Source: Danxiaibacter flavus
GTDB lineage: Bacteria > Bacteroidota > Bacteroidia > Chitinophagales > Chitinophagaceae
Assembly (NCBI RefSeq): GCF_041060425.1
Contig: NZ_JAULBC010000001.1
Coordinates: forward strand, 806,001 to 870,000
Reading direction: 5' to 3'
DNA: 64,000 nt
Below the pieces are notes generated by a model, which saw nothing but the letters and a program-made list of their open reading frames with translations, was not told the DNA's origin and ran no database searches. The number at the start of each line of letters is the position of its first letter. Within the stretch, counting starts at the first letter, position 1. Position numbers and translations under genes: made by a program. Below are positions 52,247 through 61,618 of this stretch, piece after piece.

Positions 52247-52933
52247 ATGAAAAAATATGCGGTAATAGTAGCCGGCGGCTCCGGTGTAAGAATGGGGAAT
52301 AGTGTTCCGAAGCAGTTTTTGTTGTTGCACGGAAAGCCGCTCCTATGGTATACGCTGCATTCTTTTTTGCGTTCTTACCCGGATCTGCAGATCATCCTGG
52401 TATTACCGGAAGATCATATGCCAAAAGGCCGGGAGGTTATTAATATGCTGGACGCCTCTGACCGCATAACCGTTACTTCCGGCGGCAAAACAAGATATCA
52501 CTCAGTCCGCAACGGATTACAACTCGTGCCGGATGACAGCGTTGTTTTCGTTCATGATGGCGTTAGATGCCTGATTTCAGTTCCTTTGATCCACCGTTGC
52601 TATAAACAGGCTGTAGAAAAAGGTAGCGCTATTCCTGCTGTGGCTGCGACGGATAGCATCCGCATTGCATCAGGCGAGGAACATCATGTAGCTGACAGGC
52701 AGCAGGTGCGTATTATTCAAACCCCCCAGACTTTTTTAAGTAATATTATCAAACCAGCTTTTGAACAGGAGTATAGCGATGATTTTACAGATGAAGCAAC
52801 TGTGGTGGAAGCTTTTGGAACAAAAGTGTTTCTTACCGAAGGTGACTACGATAATATCAAAATAACGCGCCCCGTGGATATGATGATCGCCGAGAGAATT
52901 ATTGAAGAAAGGCTGGCGCTACGCCAGGCGTGA
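52247..52933 (+). CDS. ispD: 2-C-methyl-D-erythritol 4-phosphate cytidylyltransferase IspD
   Basis: 228 residues, the usual IspD length. The CTP-binding motif is 'VIVAGGSGVRMGNSVPKQF'. 'FVHDGVRCLI' and 'ADRQQVRIIQTPQTF' are family signatures. It catalyses the third step of the non-mevalonate isoprenoid pathway, MEP plus CTP to CDP-ME. Separated from the glycan locus by a terminator and its own promoter. Confidence 0.93.
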   Translation: MKKYAVIVAGGSGVRMGNSVPKQFLLLHGKPLLWYTLHSFLRSYPDLQIILVLPEDHMPKGREVINMLDASDRITVTSGGKTRYHSVRNGLQLVPDDSVVFVHDGVRCLISVPLIHRCYKQAVEKGSAIPAVAATDSIRIASGEEHHVADRQQVRIIQTPQTFLSNIIKPAFEQEYSDDFTDEATVVEAFGTKVFLTEGDYDNIKITRPVDMMIAERIIEERLALRQA

Positions 52934-52938
52934 TCGGT

Positions 52939-53061
52939 GAACCACGGAGACACGACGACACGGCGAAACACGGCGGGTTACTACTATAATAAACAGATGA
53001 ACAGGATGACTTTCCTGATATTTTCGTTGTGATTCTTTATGTCGTAATGTCTCCGTGGTTC
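52939..53061. repeat. Inverted CACGGAGAC repeat between ispD and a convergent gene
   Basis: GAACCACGGAGAC (52939-52951) and GTCTCCGTGGTTC (53049-53061) are perfect 13-bp inverted arms. The left side continues as octamer-like GACACGAC-GACACGGC. The right arm is part of a 20-nt word also found exactly at 15476-15495. The pair encloses the convergent 3' ends. Confidence 0.75.
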
Positions 53062-53066
53062 AAAAC

Positions 53067-54134
53067 CTAGTTTGAGCCCGTCAGGGCTTTCATCGGGGTT
53101 TTGCGTTTGCCATCTTTCGTATCGTCTGTTTCCGGGGCGGCGACTCCCTTCACATTCACCTTATACCGCATAATTACCCGGTCGTTGTACACCACATTCA
53201 GCCATTCGGTTTGCGGTTCAATAACGAACACGGCGCTTACTTTGCTGCCGGAAGATGGCCTTTCAAGGTATTCCCAACAATCAAACTGAAATAGTGAAGA
53301 GCTATCCAGGTACGGATCGCTGGAGATCCAAAGCCGTTTAATCCTGTCAGTACTTTCTACTTCAAATAGTATACTGTCACCTGGTGAAGCTTCAACCAGG
53401 CCTTTTTCGGGTTTAAATGAAAGAATGGTAGAATGGCTGAATTCGCTTGTCTTGAATGGTGTGCGATTGTATTCAGCAAGAGATGGTGGTTCCGGCAAAA
53501 GCGCCCATTTCACATCTTCAGGATAGTGATCCCAGATAAATGTTTTAGGAGAAGGCAGAAAATAGTTAGCATCATACTGTCTTTCAAACTCATTATGACC
53601 ATTAATGTAACCCGCAGCCCAAGTGGCATCCAGCAGATACCAGTTGCTATCGATCATAACGGCGTTCCATTTGTGATTGCTGATAAATCGCTGACCAACA
53701 CGGTTCATATTGGTTTTTGCGTAACCTGTTATTACCTCACTTGTAATTCCTGCATGCTCGCAAAGTGTTTTGAAGAGCCTTGCGTAGCCATCGCATACTG
53801 CAACCTTTCTTTTGAGGACAAGCCGGGAAACACGTTCGTCAAGAGATGGCAGGACAGAACTCGTGTCATATTCTTCCTCATCCTTGTTGCCTTTTCTTAC
53901 ATAGCGATTCTGGTAAAATACGTTTGTATTGTAATCGATGTTATTTACGATCCAGAAAAAGATAGCTCTAACCTTTTCCATTTCAGTCTTTGCGTCGGCG
54001 GTGAGAAGTTGAGAGAGTGTATCTGTTGATGTTGTAGCATAGGCGGTATTATCTACGATATAGTTAGCTAATCGTACCTGGGCATTTGTTACAGAAACAA
54101 GGAAAAATAAAGCAACAGCCAGCAAGCCTTTCAT
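53067..54134 (-). CDS. Exported transglutaminase-like protein
   Basis: 355 residues from the ATG at 54134; a GTG two codons upstream is less likely. A signal peptide (MKGLLAVALFFLVSVTNAQ) precedes a transglutaminase-like core with Cys114 ('VAVCDGYARLF'), His154 ('SNHKWNAV') and Asp169 ('WYLLDATW'). The C-terminal 150 residues form a beta-domain ('ASPGDSILFEVESTDRIKRL'). The papain-like triad suggests a protease or peptide-modifying role in the periplasm, and Bacteroidota have many such proteins of unknown target. Confidence 0.82.
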   Translation of the reverse strand: MKGLLAVALFFLVSVTNAQVRLANYIVDNTAYATTSTDTLSQLLTADAKTEMEKVRAIFFWIVNNIDYNTNVFYQNRYVRKGNKDEEEYDTSSVLPSLDERVSRLVLKRKVAVCDGYARLFKTLCEHAGITSEVITGYAKTNMNRVGQRFISNHKWNAVMIDSNWYLLDATWAAGYINGHNEFERQYDANYFLPSPKTFIWDHYPEDVKWALLPEPPSLAEYNRTPFKTSEFSHSTILSFKPEKGLVEASPGDSILFEVESTDRIKRLWISSDPYLDSSSLFQFDCWEYLERPSSGSKVSAVFVIEPQTEWLNVVYNDRVIMRYKVNVKGVAAPETDDTKDGKRKTPMKALTGSN

Positions 54135-54249
54135 AATCACAATGTGCAGTTATGCGCACTTTCTAAAGTTCCGAAAAACCGCGAATAAAAAGAAATGGCA
54201 GGGATTTTTTAATCAGATGAGAATAGTGTTGTGACTGGTTTTGATAGCC

Positions 54250-54294
54250 GATCAAACTTGTCCTACACTTTCAAAGTGTAGGACAAGTTTGATC
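54250..54294. repeat. 45-bp perfect palindrome, TGTCCTACAC family copy 1
   Basis: Two 22-bp arms are perfectly complementary around a single central C (54272). The core reads TGTCCTACACTTT on one side and AAAGTGTAGGACA on the other, and the outer arm here is GATCAAACT. Copies 2-4 are at 62869-62913, 63532-63576 and 63610-63654. Confidence 0.9.
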
Positions 54295-54404
54295 CGGATC
54301 GTTTTATTGGAAAGTTTGTTGATTTGGTTCAGATAAATAAGATCGAATCCCACGATAGGAGGGGGCTCCTGAATAAGAATCTGATTGCGATAGTTTACGG
54401 ACAT

Positions 54405-54446
54405 AAAAAAAGCAGCGAAATTTCATCTATCCCGCTGCCTTTTTTG
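54405..54446 (-). terminator. Rho-independent terminator after the 54519 oxidoreductase
   Basis: Stem GCAGCG/CGCTGC (54412-54417 and 54433-54438) with A/T extension and a seven-T run on the minus strand, about 75 nt past the stop. The opposite strand also has a T-run, so it may work both ways. Confidence 0.7.
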
Positions 54447-54504
54447 TCTTTTGCTTTTGAATTTTTACTTAACGCCTTACGCCTCAAACCTCAAACCTCA
54501 AGCC
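54442..54504. repeat. 63-bp heptamer mosaic TTTTGTC to TCAAACC
   Basis: Nine consecutive 7-nt units in register: TTTTGTC, TTTTGCT, TTTGAAT, TTTTACT, TAACGCC, TTACGCC, TCAAACC twice, TCAAGCC. It joins the TTTGAAT and CCTCAAA word families and ends 14 bp before the oxidoreductase stop. Confidence 0.85.
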
Positions 54505-54518
54505 TTTTCTCTTCCTCT

Positions 54519-55493
54519 CTATCCCTTCGCCACCGCTGCATTTATCTTGTCCAGTATCTGGTGCGCCACTTCCATGGCAATAAATCCGTCTATTTCACTT
54601 ACAACGGTGGGGGTATTGTTGTTGATGGCGTCAACAAAAGCTGTTAATTCTTCTTTTATAGCGTTAACAACATGCGTTTCGGGATTGGAAATGGCGATGG
54701 TTTTGGTGCCATAAGGCGTTTCCAGGTCGAAAGTAAAAGCGTCTTTGTCTTCATCAGTTTTTAGCTTAATGATCTCGCTTTTCTTTTCCAGGAAGTCGAT
54801 GCCGATATATGCATCTTTCTGGAACAGGCGCATTTTACGCATTTTCTTCATGCTGATCCTGCTGCTGGTAAGGTTGGCAACGCAGCCATTATTGAACTCA
54901 ATACGTACGTTGGCAATATCCGGTGTGTCGGTCATAACCGCAACGCCGCTGGCTGAAATATGCTTTACATCGCTGTGTACAATGCTGAGAATGATATCAA
55001 TGTCATGGATCATCAGGTCCAGGATAACACTTACTTCAGTTCCCCGGGGGTTAAACTGTGCCAGCCTGTGCACCTCAATAAACATTGGCTGGAGCTTCAG
55101 GTGTTTTACCGACTGGTAGGCCGGGTTAAACCTTTCCACATGGCCAACCTGCACTTTAACGTTGGCCTCGCGGGCCATTTCCACAATCTGCTTTCCTTCT
55201 TCGATGGTATTGGCCAGCGGTTTTTCTACAAACACGTGCTTGCCACGGCGAATAGCTTTTTCACACAATTCAAAATGAAAGTTTGTGGGAGCAATAATAT
55301 CAACAGCATCAACCAGTTTCAGTAGTTCGTCGGGAGTGTTAAACCGCTTCAATCCATATTTTTCAACAACTTCTTTTGCAGTGCTGTCATTAGGGTCGAA
55401 AAATCCAACAAGTTCTACGTTTTCAATTTCTTTCCAGTTATTCAAATGAAATTTTCCAAGATGTCCAACGCCAAATATTCCAACTTTCAGCAT
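54519..55493 (-). CDS. Gfo/Idh/MocA-family oxidoreductase
   Basis: 324 residues. Rossmann motif 'GIFGVGHLGKFHLNNW', then the catalytic-dyad 'VFVEKPLANTIEEGKQI' with the standard EKP, and 'VGHVERFNPAYQSV'. The C-terminal domain has 'ILDLMIHDIDIILSI' (conserved Asp and His). The short length and this form are common in the UDP-GlcNAc/LPS-sugar dehydrogenase-like group of Bacteroidota, which often lies near lipid A genes; no such neighbour is here. Unit bounded by terminators on both sides. Confidence 0.85.
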   Translation of the reverse strand: MLKVGIFGVGHLGKFHLNNWKEIENVELVGFFDPNDSTAKEVVEKYGLKRFNTPDELLKLVDAVDIIAPTNFHFELCEKAIRRGKHVFVEKPLANTIEEGKQIVEMAREANVKVQVGHVERFNPAYQSVKHLKLQPMFIEVHRLAQFNPRGTEVSVILDLMIHDIDIILSIVHSDVKHISASGVAVMTDTPDIANVRIEFNNGCVANLTSSRISMKKMRKMRLFQKDAYIGIDFLEKKSEIIKLKTDEDKDAFTFDLETPYGTKTIAISNPETHVVNAIKEELTAFVDAINNNTPTVVSEIDGFIAMEVAHQILDKINAAVAKG

Positions 55494-55525
55494 AGCAAAT
55501 TATTTAAGGCGGTAAAGATAGAGTA

Positions 55526-55553
55526 ATTGAAAATTGAAAGTTGAAAATTGATA
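55526..55553. repeat. ATTGAAA heptamer array
   Basis: Units ATTGAAA twice, GTTGAAA and ATTGATA in register, upstream of the 55493 start codon. Confidence 0.75.
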
Positions 55554-55598
55554 ATGAGGGACAGCTTTCGATTTCCGGTAAGAATGCAGGACTAAAAA

Positions 55599-55622
55599 AG
55601 GCAACAGAAAAAACTGTTGCCT
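55599..55622 (-). terminator. Rho-independent terminator after ribBA
   Basis: Perfect 9-bp stem AGGCAACAG/CTGTTGCCT around a 6-nt loop, followed by a T-run on the minus strand. It lies about 140 nt past the ribBA stop. Confidence 0.75.
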
Positions 55623-55662
55623 CCATATACTAAAAGTGTTAACTAATTCTTCTACCCGATCA

Positions 55663-55764
55663 TTTTCAATTTTCAACTGTCAATAGAAAAAAGCCTTTAC
55701 AAGAGAATAGTTTTATTTAATCACTCGCTCATGTCGTTGTCAATTTTCAACTATCAATTGTCAA
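55663..55764. repeat. TTTTCAA/TTGTCAA heptamer arrays at the ribBA 3' end
   Basis: TTTTCAA twice and CTGTCAA lie at 55663-55683. TTGTCAA, TTTTCAA, CTATCAA and TTGTCAA lie at 55738-55765 and run into the ribBA stop codon. Inverse of the ATTGAAA family at 55526-55553, so the two sides can pair around the terminator. Confidence 0.75.
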
Positions 55765-56970
55765 TTACTTAGAGGACAGGATCTTGTGCCCCAGCTTATC
55801 TCTCTTTGTAGTCAGATACTTTTCATTGTGTGGATTGGGTATCACTTCAATCGGTACAATTTCAGTGATTTCAAGGCCGTAACCGCTGAGCCCGGCGCGT
55901 TTGCGCGGATTGTTGCTCATCAGTTTTAACTTGGTGATATTAAGCTTGCGGAGGATTTGCGCGCCTACACCATAATCTCTTTCATCCATTCCAAAGCCCA
56001 GGTGAAGGTTGGCTTCAACAGTGTCCATACCCTGTTCCTGAAGTTTGTAAGCTTTCAGTTTATTCATTAATCCAATACCGCGACCTTCCTGGTTCATGTA
56101 AAGAATCACGCCTTTTCCTTCTTTGTCAACCATTTGCATGGCTTTGTGAAGCTGTTCGCCACAATCGCAACGGAAGCTTCCAAGGATATCACCTGTGAAG
56201 CAGCTGGAGTGTACGCGGGTAAGTACAGGCTCATCTTTCTCCCATTCGCCTTTAATTAGTGCCAGGTGTTCACCTCCTGTAAGTTTTTCCTTGAATGCAA
56301 CCAGCGTAAAATCGCCATATTTAGTAGGCATATTAACGCGAACAACCTCATCTATAAGAGAGTCGATTTTTAACCTGTATTCAATTAGGTCCTTGATGGA
56401 AATAATCTTCAGGTCAAATTTTTCGGCAATTATCTTCAGCTCAGGCAATCTTGCCATTGAACCATCTTCATTCATAATCTCAACCAAAACGCCTGCCGGT
56501 TCAAAACCTGCCAGTCTTGCCAAATCAACTGTAGCTTCAGTATGTCCCGTTCTTCTCAAAACGCCACCTTCTTTCGCCCTTAAAGGAAAAATGTGGCCGG
56601 GTCTTCCCAGGTCTTCCGGTTTTATATTCGGATCAATCAATGCCTGCACGGTTTTAGCCCTGTCGTGAGCGCTAATTCCGGTAGTGCAACCGTGTCCCAG
56701 TAAATCGATGCTAACGGTAAAAGGAGTAGCGTGCAGTGCGGTGTTGTTGTTGACCATCAGGTTCAACTCCAGTTCATCCGCTTTTTTTTCTGTGATAGGA
56801 GCGCAGATCAAACCGCGGCCTTCCTTACTCATAAAATTGATGATCTCGGGGGTAACATTTTTTGCTGCAGTAACAAAATCACCTTCATTCTCACGGTCTT
56901 CATCGTCCACAACAATAACCAGTTTTCCTTGTTTTATATCCTCAATAGCACTTTCAATCGAATTCAACAT
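55765..56970 (-). CDS. ribBA: RibBA: DHBP synthase / GTP cyclohydrolase II
   Basis: 401 residues, a standard bifunctional fusion. Residues 1-200 are DHBP synthase ('VVDDEDRENEGDFV', 'STEGLG'-region 'MSKEGRGLICAP', 'RTGHTEATVDLARLAG'). Residues 205-401 are GTP cyclohydrolase II, with zinc cysteines in 'HSSCFTGDILGSFRCDCGEQ' and 'LYMNQEGRGIGL'. Together they make the two precursors of riboflavin. No FMN-riboswitch-like structure is visible upstream; a promoter box lies 18 nt before the start. Confidence 0.95.
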   Translation of the reverse strand: MLNSIESAIEDIKQGKLVIVVDDEDRENEGDFVTAAKNVTPEIINFMSKEGRGLICAPITEKKADELELNLMVNNNTALHATPFTVSIDLLGHGCTTGISAHDRAKTVQALIDPNIKPEDLGRPGHIFPLRAKEGGVLRRTGHTEATVDLARLAGFEPAGVLVEIMNEDGSMARLPELKIIAEKFDLKIISIKDLIEYRLKIDSLIDEVVRVNMPTKYGDFTLVAFKEKLTGGEHLALIKGEWEKDEPVLTRVHSSCFTGDILGSFRCDCGEQLHKAMQMVDKEGKGVILYMNQEGRGIGLMNKLKAYKLQEQGMDTVEANLHLGFGMDERDYGVGAQILRKLNITKLKLMSNNPRKRAGLSGYGLEITEIVPIEVIPNPHNEKYLTTKRDKLGHKILSSK

Positions 56971-56987
56971 AATCTATAAATATGCTG

Positions 56988-56995
56988 CAAAATTA
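56988..56995 (-). promoter_or_regulatory. -7 box TAATTTTG for ribBA
   Basis: An exact TAnnTTTG match on the minus strand, 18 nt from the ATG, with TTGC about 21 nt further upstream. It implies a leader of roughly 10-15 nt, too short for a riboswitch. Confidence 0.5.
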
Positions 56996-57129
56996 CGACA
57001 ACCACGTTAATAGACCGCAACATTTAGGTGTCAGCAGCGAGTGGGGACATTAAAATTCTGCTTTTCATAAAATTTATCGTTGAAAGTTAATAAATTGTTA
57101 ACCGTGGCAGGCATTGTATATTACTGTTA

Positions 57130-60100
57130 ATGGCTTTTTTTAATACTGAAATGTTTAATTCTATGCGACTTGTCAGGCTGTTGTATATGTTTGCGGGCTT
57201 AGTGTTTCCGGCGCTGCTGCTATCTCAGGTAACTACGAGTAACATGAGCGGGCTGGTTAAAAATCTTAAAGGAGACCCTTTATCCGGCGCATCAGTTACA
57301 ATTACGCACCAACCTACAGGAACGGTGTATTCAACCAGTACAACCTCCCGGGGACATTTTAGTGTAAGCAATATGCAGGCGGGTGGGCCTTATTCCGTCG
57401 AAGTTTCTTATATCGGTTATGAAAAGCAAAAGAAAGATGATATCTACCTGAATCTGGGCGAAACCGGAGATGTGGATCTTGTACTCACCGAAACGGCGCA
57501 GGAGTTAGCAGCGGTGACCGTTAGTGGTGCAAGAAAGAGCGCTGATCCTGCCGGAAAAGGCGGAGCGGAAACAATTATCGGAAGAGATAAAATGACAAAT
57601 CTGCCAACTGTAGGCAGAACCCTGGGGGATTACCTGCGTGCAGTTCCGCAGGCAAAACTGACCACAGCCGATGGAGGTATTACTATTGCCGGGCAAAATA
57701 ACCGTTATAATTCTTTTTATATAGACGGTGCGGTAAATAATGATGTGTATGGTTTGTCAAATTCCGGAACCAATGGCGGGCAGGCGGGGATTACGCCTAT
57801 TTCTATTGATGCCATTGATCAGTTCCAGGTAGTTGTGTCTCCTTACGATGCATCTATCGGCAATTTTGTTGGCGGAGGTATCAATGCGATAACACGTGCC
57901 GGAACCAATACTACACAAGCTTCTGTATATGGCTTTTACCGCAACCAGGCGCTGGCGGGTAAAACGCCCACTGGTCCAAAAGACCAGGCGACAAAGCTGA
58001 ATAGTTTTACCAACAAAACATATGGGTTCAGAGTAGGCGGTGCGCTTGTTAAAAACAAACTTTTTTATTTTATTAATATAGAACAACAACGGGATGTAAG
58101 GCCGCAACCTTTTGACGTTAGTGCATACCAGGGCAACACAAGTATTACAGACATTAATGCACTTTCAGCTTATTTGAAAAATACCTATGGATACGATGCA
58201 GGCGGTTATGTTAGCAACGATGAAAAGGTTAAGGCTGATAGAATAGCTGCAAGAATAGACTGGAACATCGATACCAAAAACAAACTCACTGTAAGCTATC
58301 GTTATCTTAACGGAGAGCGGAATAATGTAACCGCAAGCAGTACAACAGCAATTAACTTTTATAATAACGGATATGTGTTTCCCACAAAAACAAATTCCAT
58401 ATCAGCAGAATTAAAAAGTAATACAGGAACACGAACAAACAACAAATTACTCTTCACTTTTACGAATGTTACAGATGACAGAAACCCAATAGGGCAGGCT
58501 TTTCCGCGTGTTCAGATCTTTGACGGAACAGGAACAAGCTCTGGTCAGGGCATTATTTTTGGGCCGGATAACAGCTCTACCCAAAACAAGCTGGTGCAAA
58601 AGAATTTCAGTCTTTTTGATGCCTTTAAATGGAGCATGGGCAGACACAATTTTACCTTTGGAACAGATGATGAGATCAATGATGTGTACAATGTATTTAT
58701 ACAGAATACTTTTGGAAATTATCAATACAAAAGCCTGCAGGCGTTCTATAATAATGATACCGTGAATCAATACTCGGTTGGTTATCCTTTGGTGGATAAC
58801 AGGCTGGATGATAACACTGCAGCTGCTGCTAAGTTTAAAACTATGCGCCTTGCTTTTTTTGTGAATGATGAGTTCAAAGTGTCTGAAAATCTAACGTTGA
58901 ATTTTGGTCTGAGAGCTGATTATACCCGTTTTCTTACGAAGCCTGCAACTGATGCCTTTACTAACGATAGTGCCTTGACGAAGTTTGCCCGGTACTATGA
59001 TCTTGAAGGTGCGAGATCTGGTCTGCGACCTGAGATCCCCGTCGCCGTTTCTCCAAGGCTGGGTATTACCTATAAAATTCCGGAAGAGAACCTTATTATA
59101 CGTGGTGGAATAGGTTTGTTTACGGGCCGCATTCCATTGGTTTGGCCAGGCGGTATATACAATAATAACGGTATAAACCAGGGTGGCTTTACCGTAAGTA
59201 ACAGTCAGAACAAGGCGGCACTTGGTCTCATTAAATTCCGCGATGACCCTTACGGACAATGGCGGGCAAATGAAGTTGGCATAACGTTAAGTAAAGGTGC
59301 ATTGAACCTGATCTCTGAAAAATTCAAAATGCCTAAGTTGTTGCGCACATCGGTGGCCATTGAAAAAAGACTACCTAAAGGCTGGTCCGTTATCGGAGAG
59401 GGAATTGTCAGTTATAATATTAACGAGATCTATTATACCAACATAAATTTGTTGCCGCCGGTTGATAAAATAAACAGTCCTGATAACCGTAATGTATATC
59501 CTTCGCCGGTTACCATTCCAATAACTGCCGATGGAAAAAATCCTTACGACAATGCTATCTTGTTGTCCAATGCAAAAGGCAACAAGGGCTTTGCTTACAA
59601 CTTCACGCTCACTGTAAACAAAACAAACAACAAAGGTTGGGGCTTTAACTTCAATTACAGTTTCGGCGATTCGTATATAACCAATGAAGGTACAAGCTCG
59701 GTAAACTTTAGTCAGTGGCGGTTTATGGAAACAGTAAATGGCCGCAACTATATAACCAGGTCAAGATCGGATTTTAGTGCGGGCCATAGAATATTTGCAT
59801 ACGCAAGTAAAAAGTTTACGTATGCAAAGAACAAGCTGGCTACCACAGTTTCACTGGTATATATTGGTCAGTCAGGTGCGCCATTCAGCTACGTGTATTC
59901 GGGCGCGCTGGTGAGAGATGATGCATCCGGAGGTAATGATTTGTTATACGTCCCCACTTCGGAAGAAGTCAATGGAATGGAATTTCTGAGCAATACTGTC
60001 GGCTCGGGTTCTAATGCGGTTACTTATACACCTGATGAACAACGGGCCGCATTCAACCGGTATATTGATAACGATAAATATCTAAGCAAAAGAAGAGGTG

Positions 60101-60456
60101 AGTATGTTGAAAGAAACGGCAGCAGGCTACCTTTTACGAACATTGTTGACCTGAAGATTGCGCAGGATTTTAATGTGAAGATTGGCAAAAACAAGTACCA
60201 GTTTCAGTTGACTTATGACATGTTCAACTTTACCAATTTCCTGAACAGGAACTGGGGAAGAATGTATTTTTTAAGCAATGATCAATATGCGCTGGTCGGC
60301 TTTGCGGGGTATAAATCTGCTGCGGACTTCACTCCAACCTATAAATTTAATCCGCAGAACAACACAAGAACACCCTGGGGAGTAAGCACCAGCAATGTTC
60401 CGCAATACAGTGCCAGGTGGGTTAGTCAGATTGGGTTAAGAATTAGTATGAATTAG
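57130..60456 (+). CDS. Oar-like TonB-dependent outer-membrane receptor
   Basis: 1108 residues; the ATG at 57163 (MRLVRLLYMFAGLVF) is an equally good start for the signal peptide. A carboxypeptidase-regulatory-like domain ('SGLVKNLKGDPLSGASVTIT', about 37-115) precedes the plug ('MTNLPTVGRTLGDYLRAVPQ') and a large barrel. The order and 'VVVSPYDASIGNFVGGGINA' match Oar-type receptors, which lack a SusD partner and often export or import peptides. No SusD gene follows. The next gene is 215 bp away. Confidence 0.88.
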   Translation: MAFFNTEMFNSMRLVRLLYMFAGLVFPALLLSQVTTSNMSGLVKNLKGDPLSGASVTITHQPTGTVYSTSTTSRGHFSVSNMQAGGPYSVEVSYIGYEKQKKDDIYLNLGETGDVDLVLTETAQELAAVTVSGARKSADPAGKGGAETIIGRDKMTNLPTVGRTLGDYLRAVPQAKLTTADGGITIAGQNNRYNSFYIDGAVNNDVYGLSNSGTNGGQAGITPISIDAIDQFQVVVSPYDASIGNFVGGGINAITRAGTNTTQASVYGFYRNQALAGKTPTGPKDQATKLNSFTNKTYGFRVGGALVKNKLFYFINIEQQRDVRPQPFDVSAYQGNTSITDINALSAYLKNTYGYDAGGYVSNDEKVKADRIAARIDWNIDTKNKLTVSYRYLNGERNNVTASSTTAINFYNNGYVFPTKTNSISAELKSNTGTRTNNKLLFTFTNVTDDRNPIGQAFPRVQIFDGTGTSSGQGIIFGPDNSSTQNKLVQKNFSLFDAFKWSMGRHNFTFGTDDEINDVYNVFIQNTFGNYQYKSLQAFYNNDTVNQYSVGYPLVDNRLDDNTAAAAKFKTMRLAFFVNDEFKVSENLTLNFGLRADYTRFLTKPATDAFTNDSALTKFARYYDLEGARSGLRPEIPVAVSPRLGITYKIPEENLIIRGGIGLFTGRIPLVWPGGIYNNNGINQGGFTVSNSQNKAALGLIKFRDDPYGQWRANEVGITLSKGALNLISEKFKMPKLLRTSVAIEKRLPKGWSVIGEGIVSYNINEIYYTNINLLPPVDKINSPDNRNVYPSPVTIPITADGKNPYDNAILLSNAKGNKGFAYNFTLTVNKTNNKGWGFNFNYSFGDSYITNEGTSSVNFSQWRFMETVNGRNYITRSRSDFSAGHRIFAYASKKFTYAKNKLATTVSLVYIGQSGAPFSYVYSGALVRDDASGGNDLLYVPTSEEVNGMEFLSNTVGSGSNAVTYTPDEQRAAFNRYIDNDKYLSKRRGEYVERNGSRLPFTNIVDLKIAQDFNVKIGKNKYQFQLTYDMFNFTNFLNRNWGRMYFLSNDQYALVGFAGYKSAADFTPTYKFNPQNNTRTPWGVSTSNVPQYSARWVSQIGLRISMN

Positions 60457-60481
60457 AACAGATAGCCTACCGCGGTTTGAG

Positions 60482-60540
60482 GATCGCTACAAGCGATAGA
60501 GAAAGCCTGCGAAGCCAGGAGGCATAGCAGAGCGGAGCGG
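60482..60540. repeat. Direct repeat copy 1 flanking the DUF6159 gene
   Basis: ATCGCTACAAGCGATAG then GCCTGCGAAGCCAGGAGGC and TAGCAGAGCG. The first part folds as ATCGCT/AGCGAT. The same ~60-bp element lies at 61619-61681 in the same orientation with a few changes, so the gene 60672-61508 sits between direct repeats. Confidence 0.8.
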
Positions 60541-60671
60541 AGGTTAACGTTCGGTGCCGCTTCAAAGCTGTGTGGCCTTACGTTGCGGCTTTCAGCGCGT
60601 TGCTGTAAGAACTTTTCTTTTCCATTATAAAATCTTAAATTTCACATTATTTAAACCCCAAAAATCAACTC

Positions 60672-61508
60672 ATGAACTTTTTTACACGTCTGTCTAATGG
60701 ATGGACACTCGCAAAAACCAGCTTCCAGGTTTTAAGCAATAACAAGCAACTGATTGCTTTCCCCATCTTGTCCGGCATTTCACTTATCCTGCTTATCGGA
60801 TCGTTTATCGGAGCCATGTTCGGGTTTGGCGTTTTCGGAGAAAATTTCTTTGAAGAACAGGCGCAAAACAAATTGTTTGTTTATGGCGTTACATTCCTGT
60901 TTTATGTGGTCAACTATTTTGTGATCGTCTTCTTTAACATGGCGCTCATTCATTGCGCTGACCTGTATTTTAAAGGAGAACAAAATATTACAGTTCGGCA
61001 GGGACTCGCATTTAGCGTAAGCCGTATCGGCGCAATATTCGCCTGGGCATTGTTCGCAGGAACCGTCGGTGCTTTGTTGAAAATAATTCAGGAGAACTCC
61101 GGTCTGCTGGGTAAAATAATTACAGGCATTATCGGCGTTGTCTGGAACGTTGCTACATTTTTTGTTGTTCCGGTCATTGCATACGAAAATGTAAATCCGG
61201 TAGATGCAGTTAAGCGTTCATCTTCCATAATGAAAGAAAAATGGGGCGAAAGCATTGCTGCTAACTTTAGTTTTGGGCTGGTGCAGTTTCTCCTGATATT
61301 GGCAGCGTTGGCAATCGGATTTGTTTTGGCCGCCGCTATTCACCCTATTGCAGGCATCGCCGCAGGAGCTGTCCTTGTTTTTCTTGTCATGGCTATTGTC
61401 AGTGCCACACAAACTATTTTCATTAGCGCAGTTTACCGCAATATTAATGGAACACTGGATGATCACTTTAATCAGCAAATGATAGACGACCTGTTTCAGA
61501 AAAAATGA
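60672..61508 (+). CDS. DUF6159 integral membrane protein
   Basis: 278 residues with six predicted transmembrane helices. The start 'GWTLAKTSFQVLSNNKQLIA' and 'VPVIAYENVNPVDAVKRSS' are typical of DUF6159. A C-terminal cytosolic tail reads 'VYRNINGTLDDHFNQQMIDD'. The function is unknown; the family is widespread in bacteria and archaea. Set between direct repeats, it could be lost or amplified by recombination. Confidence 0.8.
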   Translation: MNFFTRLSNGWTLAKTSFQVLSNNKQLIAFPILSGISLILLIGSFIGAMFGFGVFGENFFEEQAQNKLFVYGVTFLFYVVNYFVIVFFNMALIHCADLYFKGEQNITVRQGLAFSVSRIGAIFAWALFAGTVGALLKIIQENSGLLGKIITGIIGVVWNVATFFVVPVIAYENVNPVDAVKRSSSIMKEKWGESIAANFSFGLVQFLLILAALAIGFVLAAAIHPIAGIAAGAVLVFLVMAIVSATQTIFISAVYRNINGTLDDHFNQQMIDDLFQKK

Positions 61509-61547
61509 TAATGTCGTCTGGAATTCAGCGCAGCTTTTAATTCAAGC

Positions 61548-61587
61548 TTTCAGCCACATATTTCGTTTTCGGATTATGTGGCTGAAA
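61548..61587 (+). terminator. Terminator-like hairpin after the DUF6159 gene
   Basis: Perfect 13-bp arms TTTCAGCCACATA/TATGTGGCTGAAA (61548-61560 and 61575-61587) around a 14-nt loop, 40 bp after the stop. The following AATTTAT is only weakly T-rich. Confidence 0.6.
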
Positions 61588-61618
61588 ATTTATAGGCTCG
61601 TAGCCGTTTAGGGTTTAT

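Noticed and set aside
53433..54029. 198-codon plus-strand frame opposite the transglutaminase-like gene
   Set aside because: The minus strand has a signal peptide and full Cys-His-Asp core; the plus frame has no recognisable features.
56971..57129. FMN riboswitch upstream of ribBA
   Set aside because: No multi-stem conserved structure is visible, and a -7 box 18 nt from the ATG leaves no room for it.
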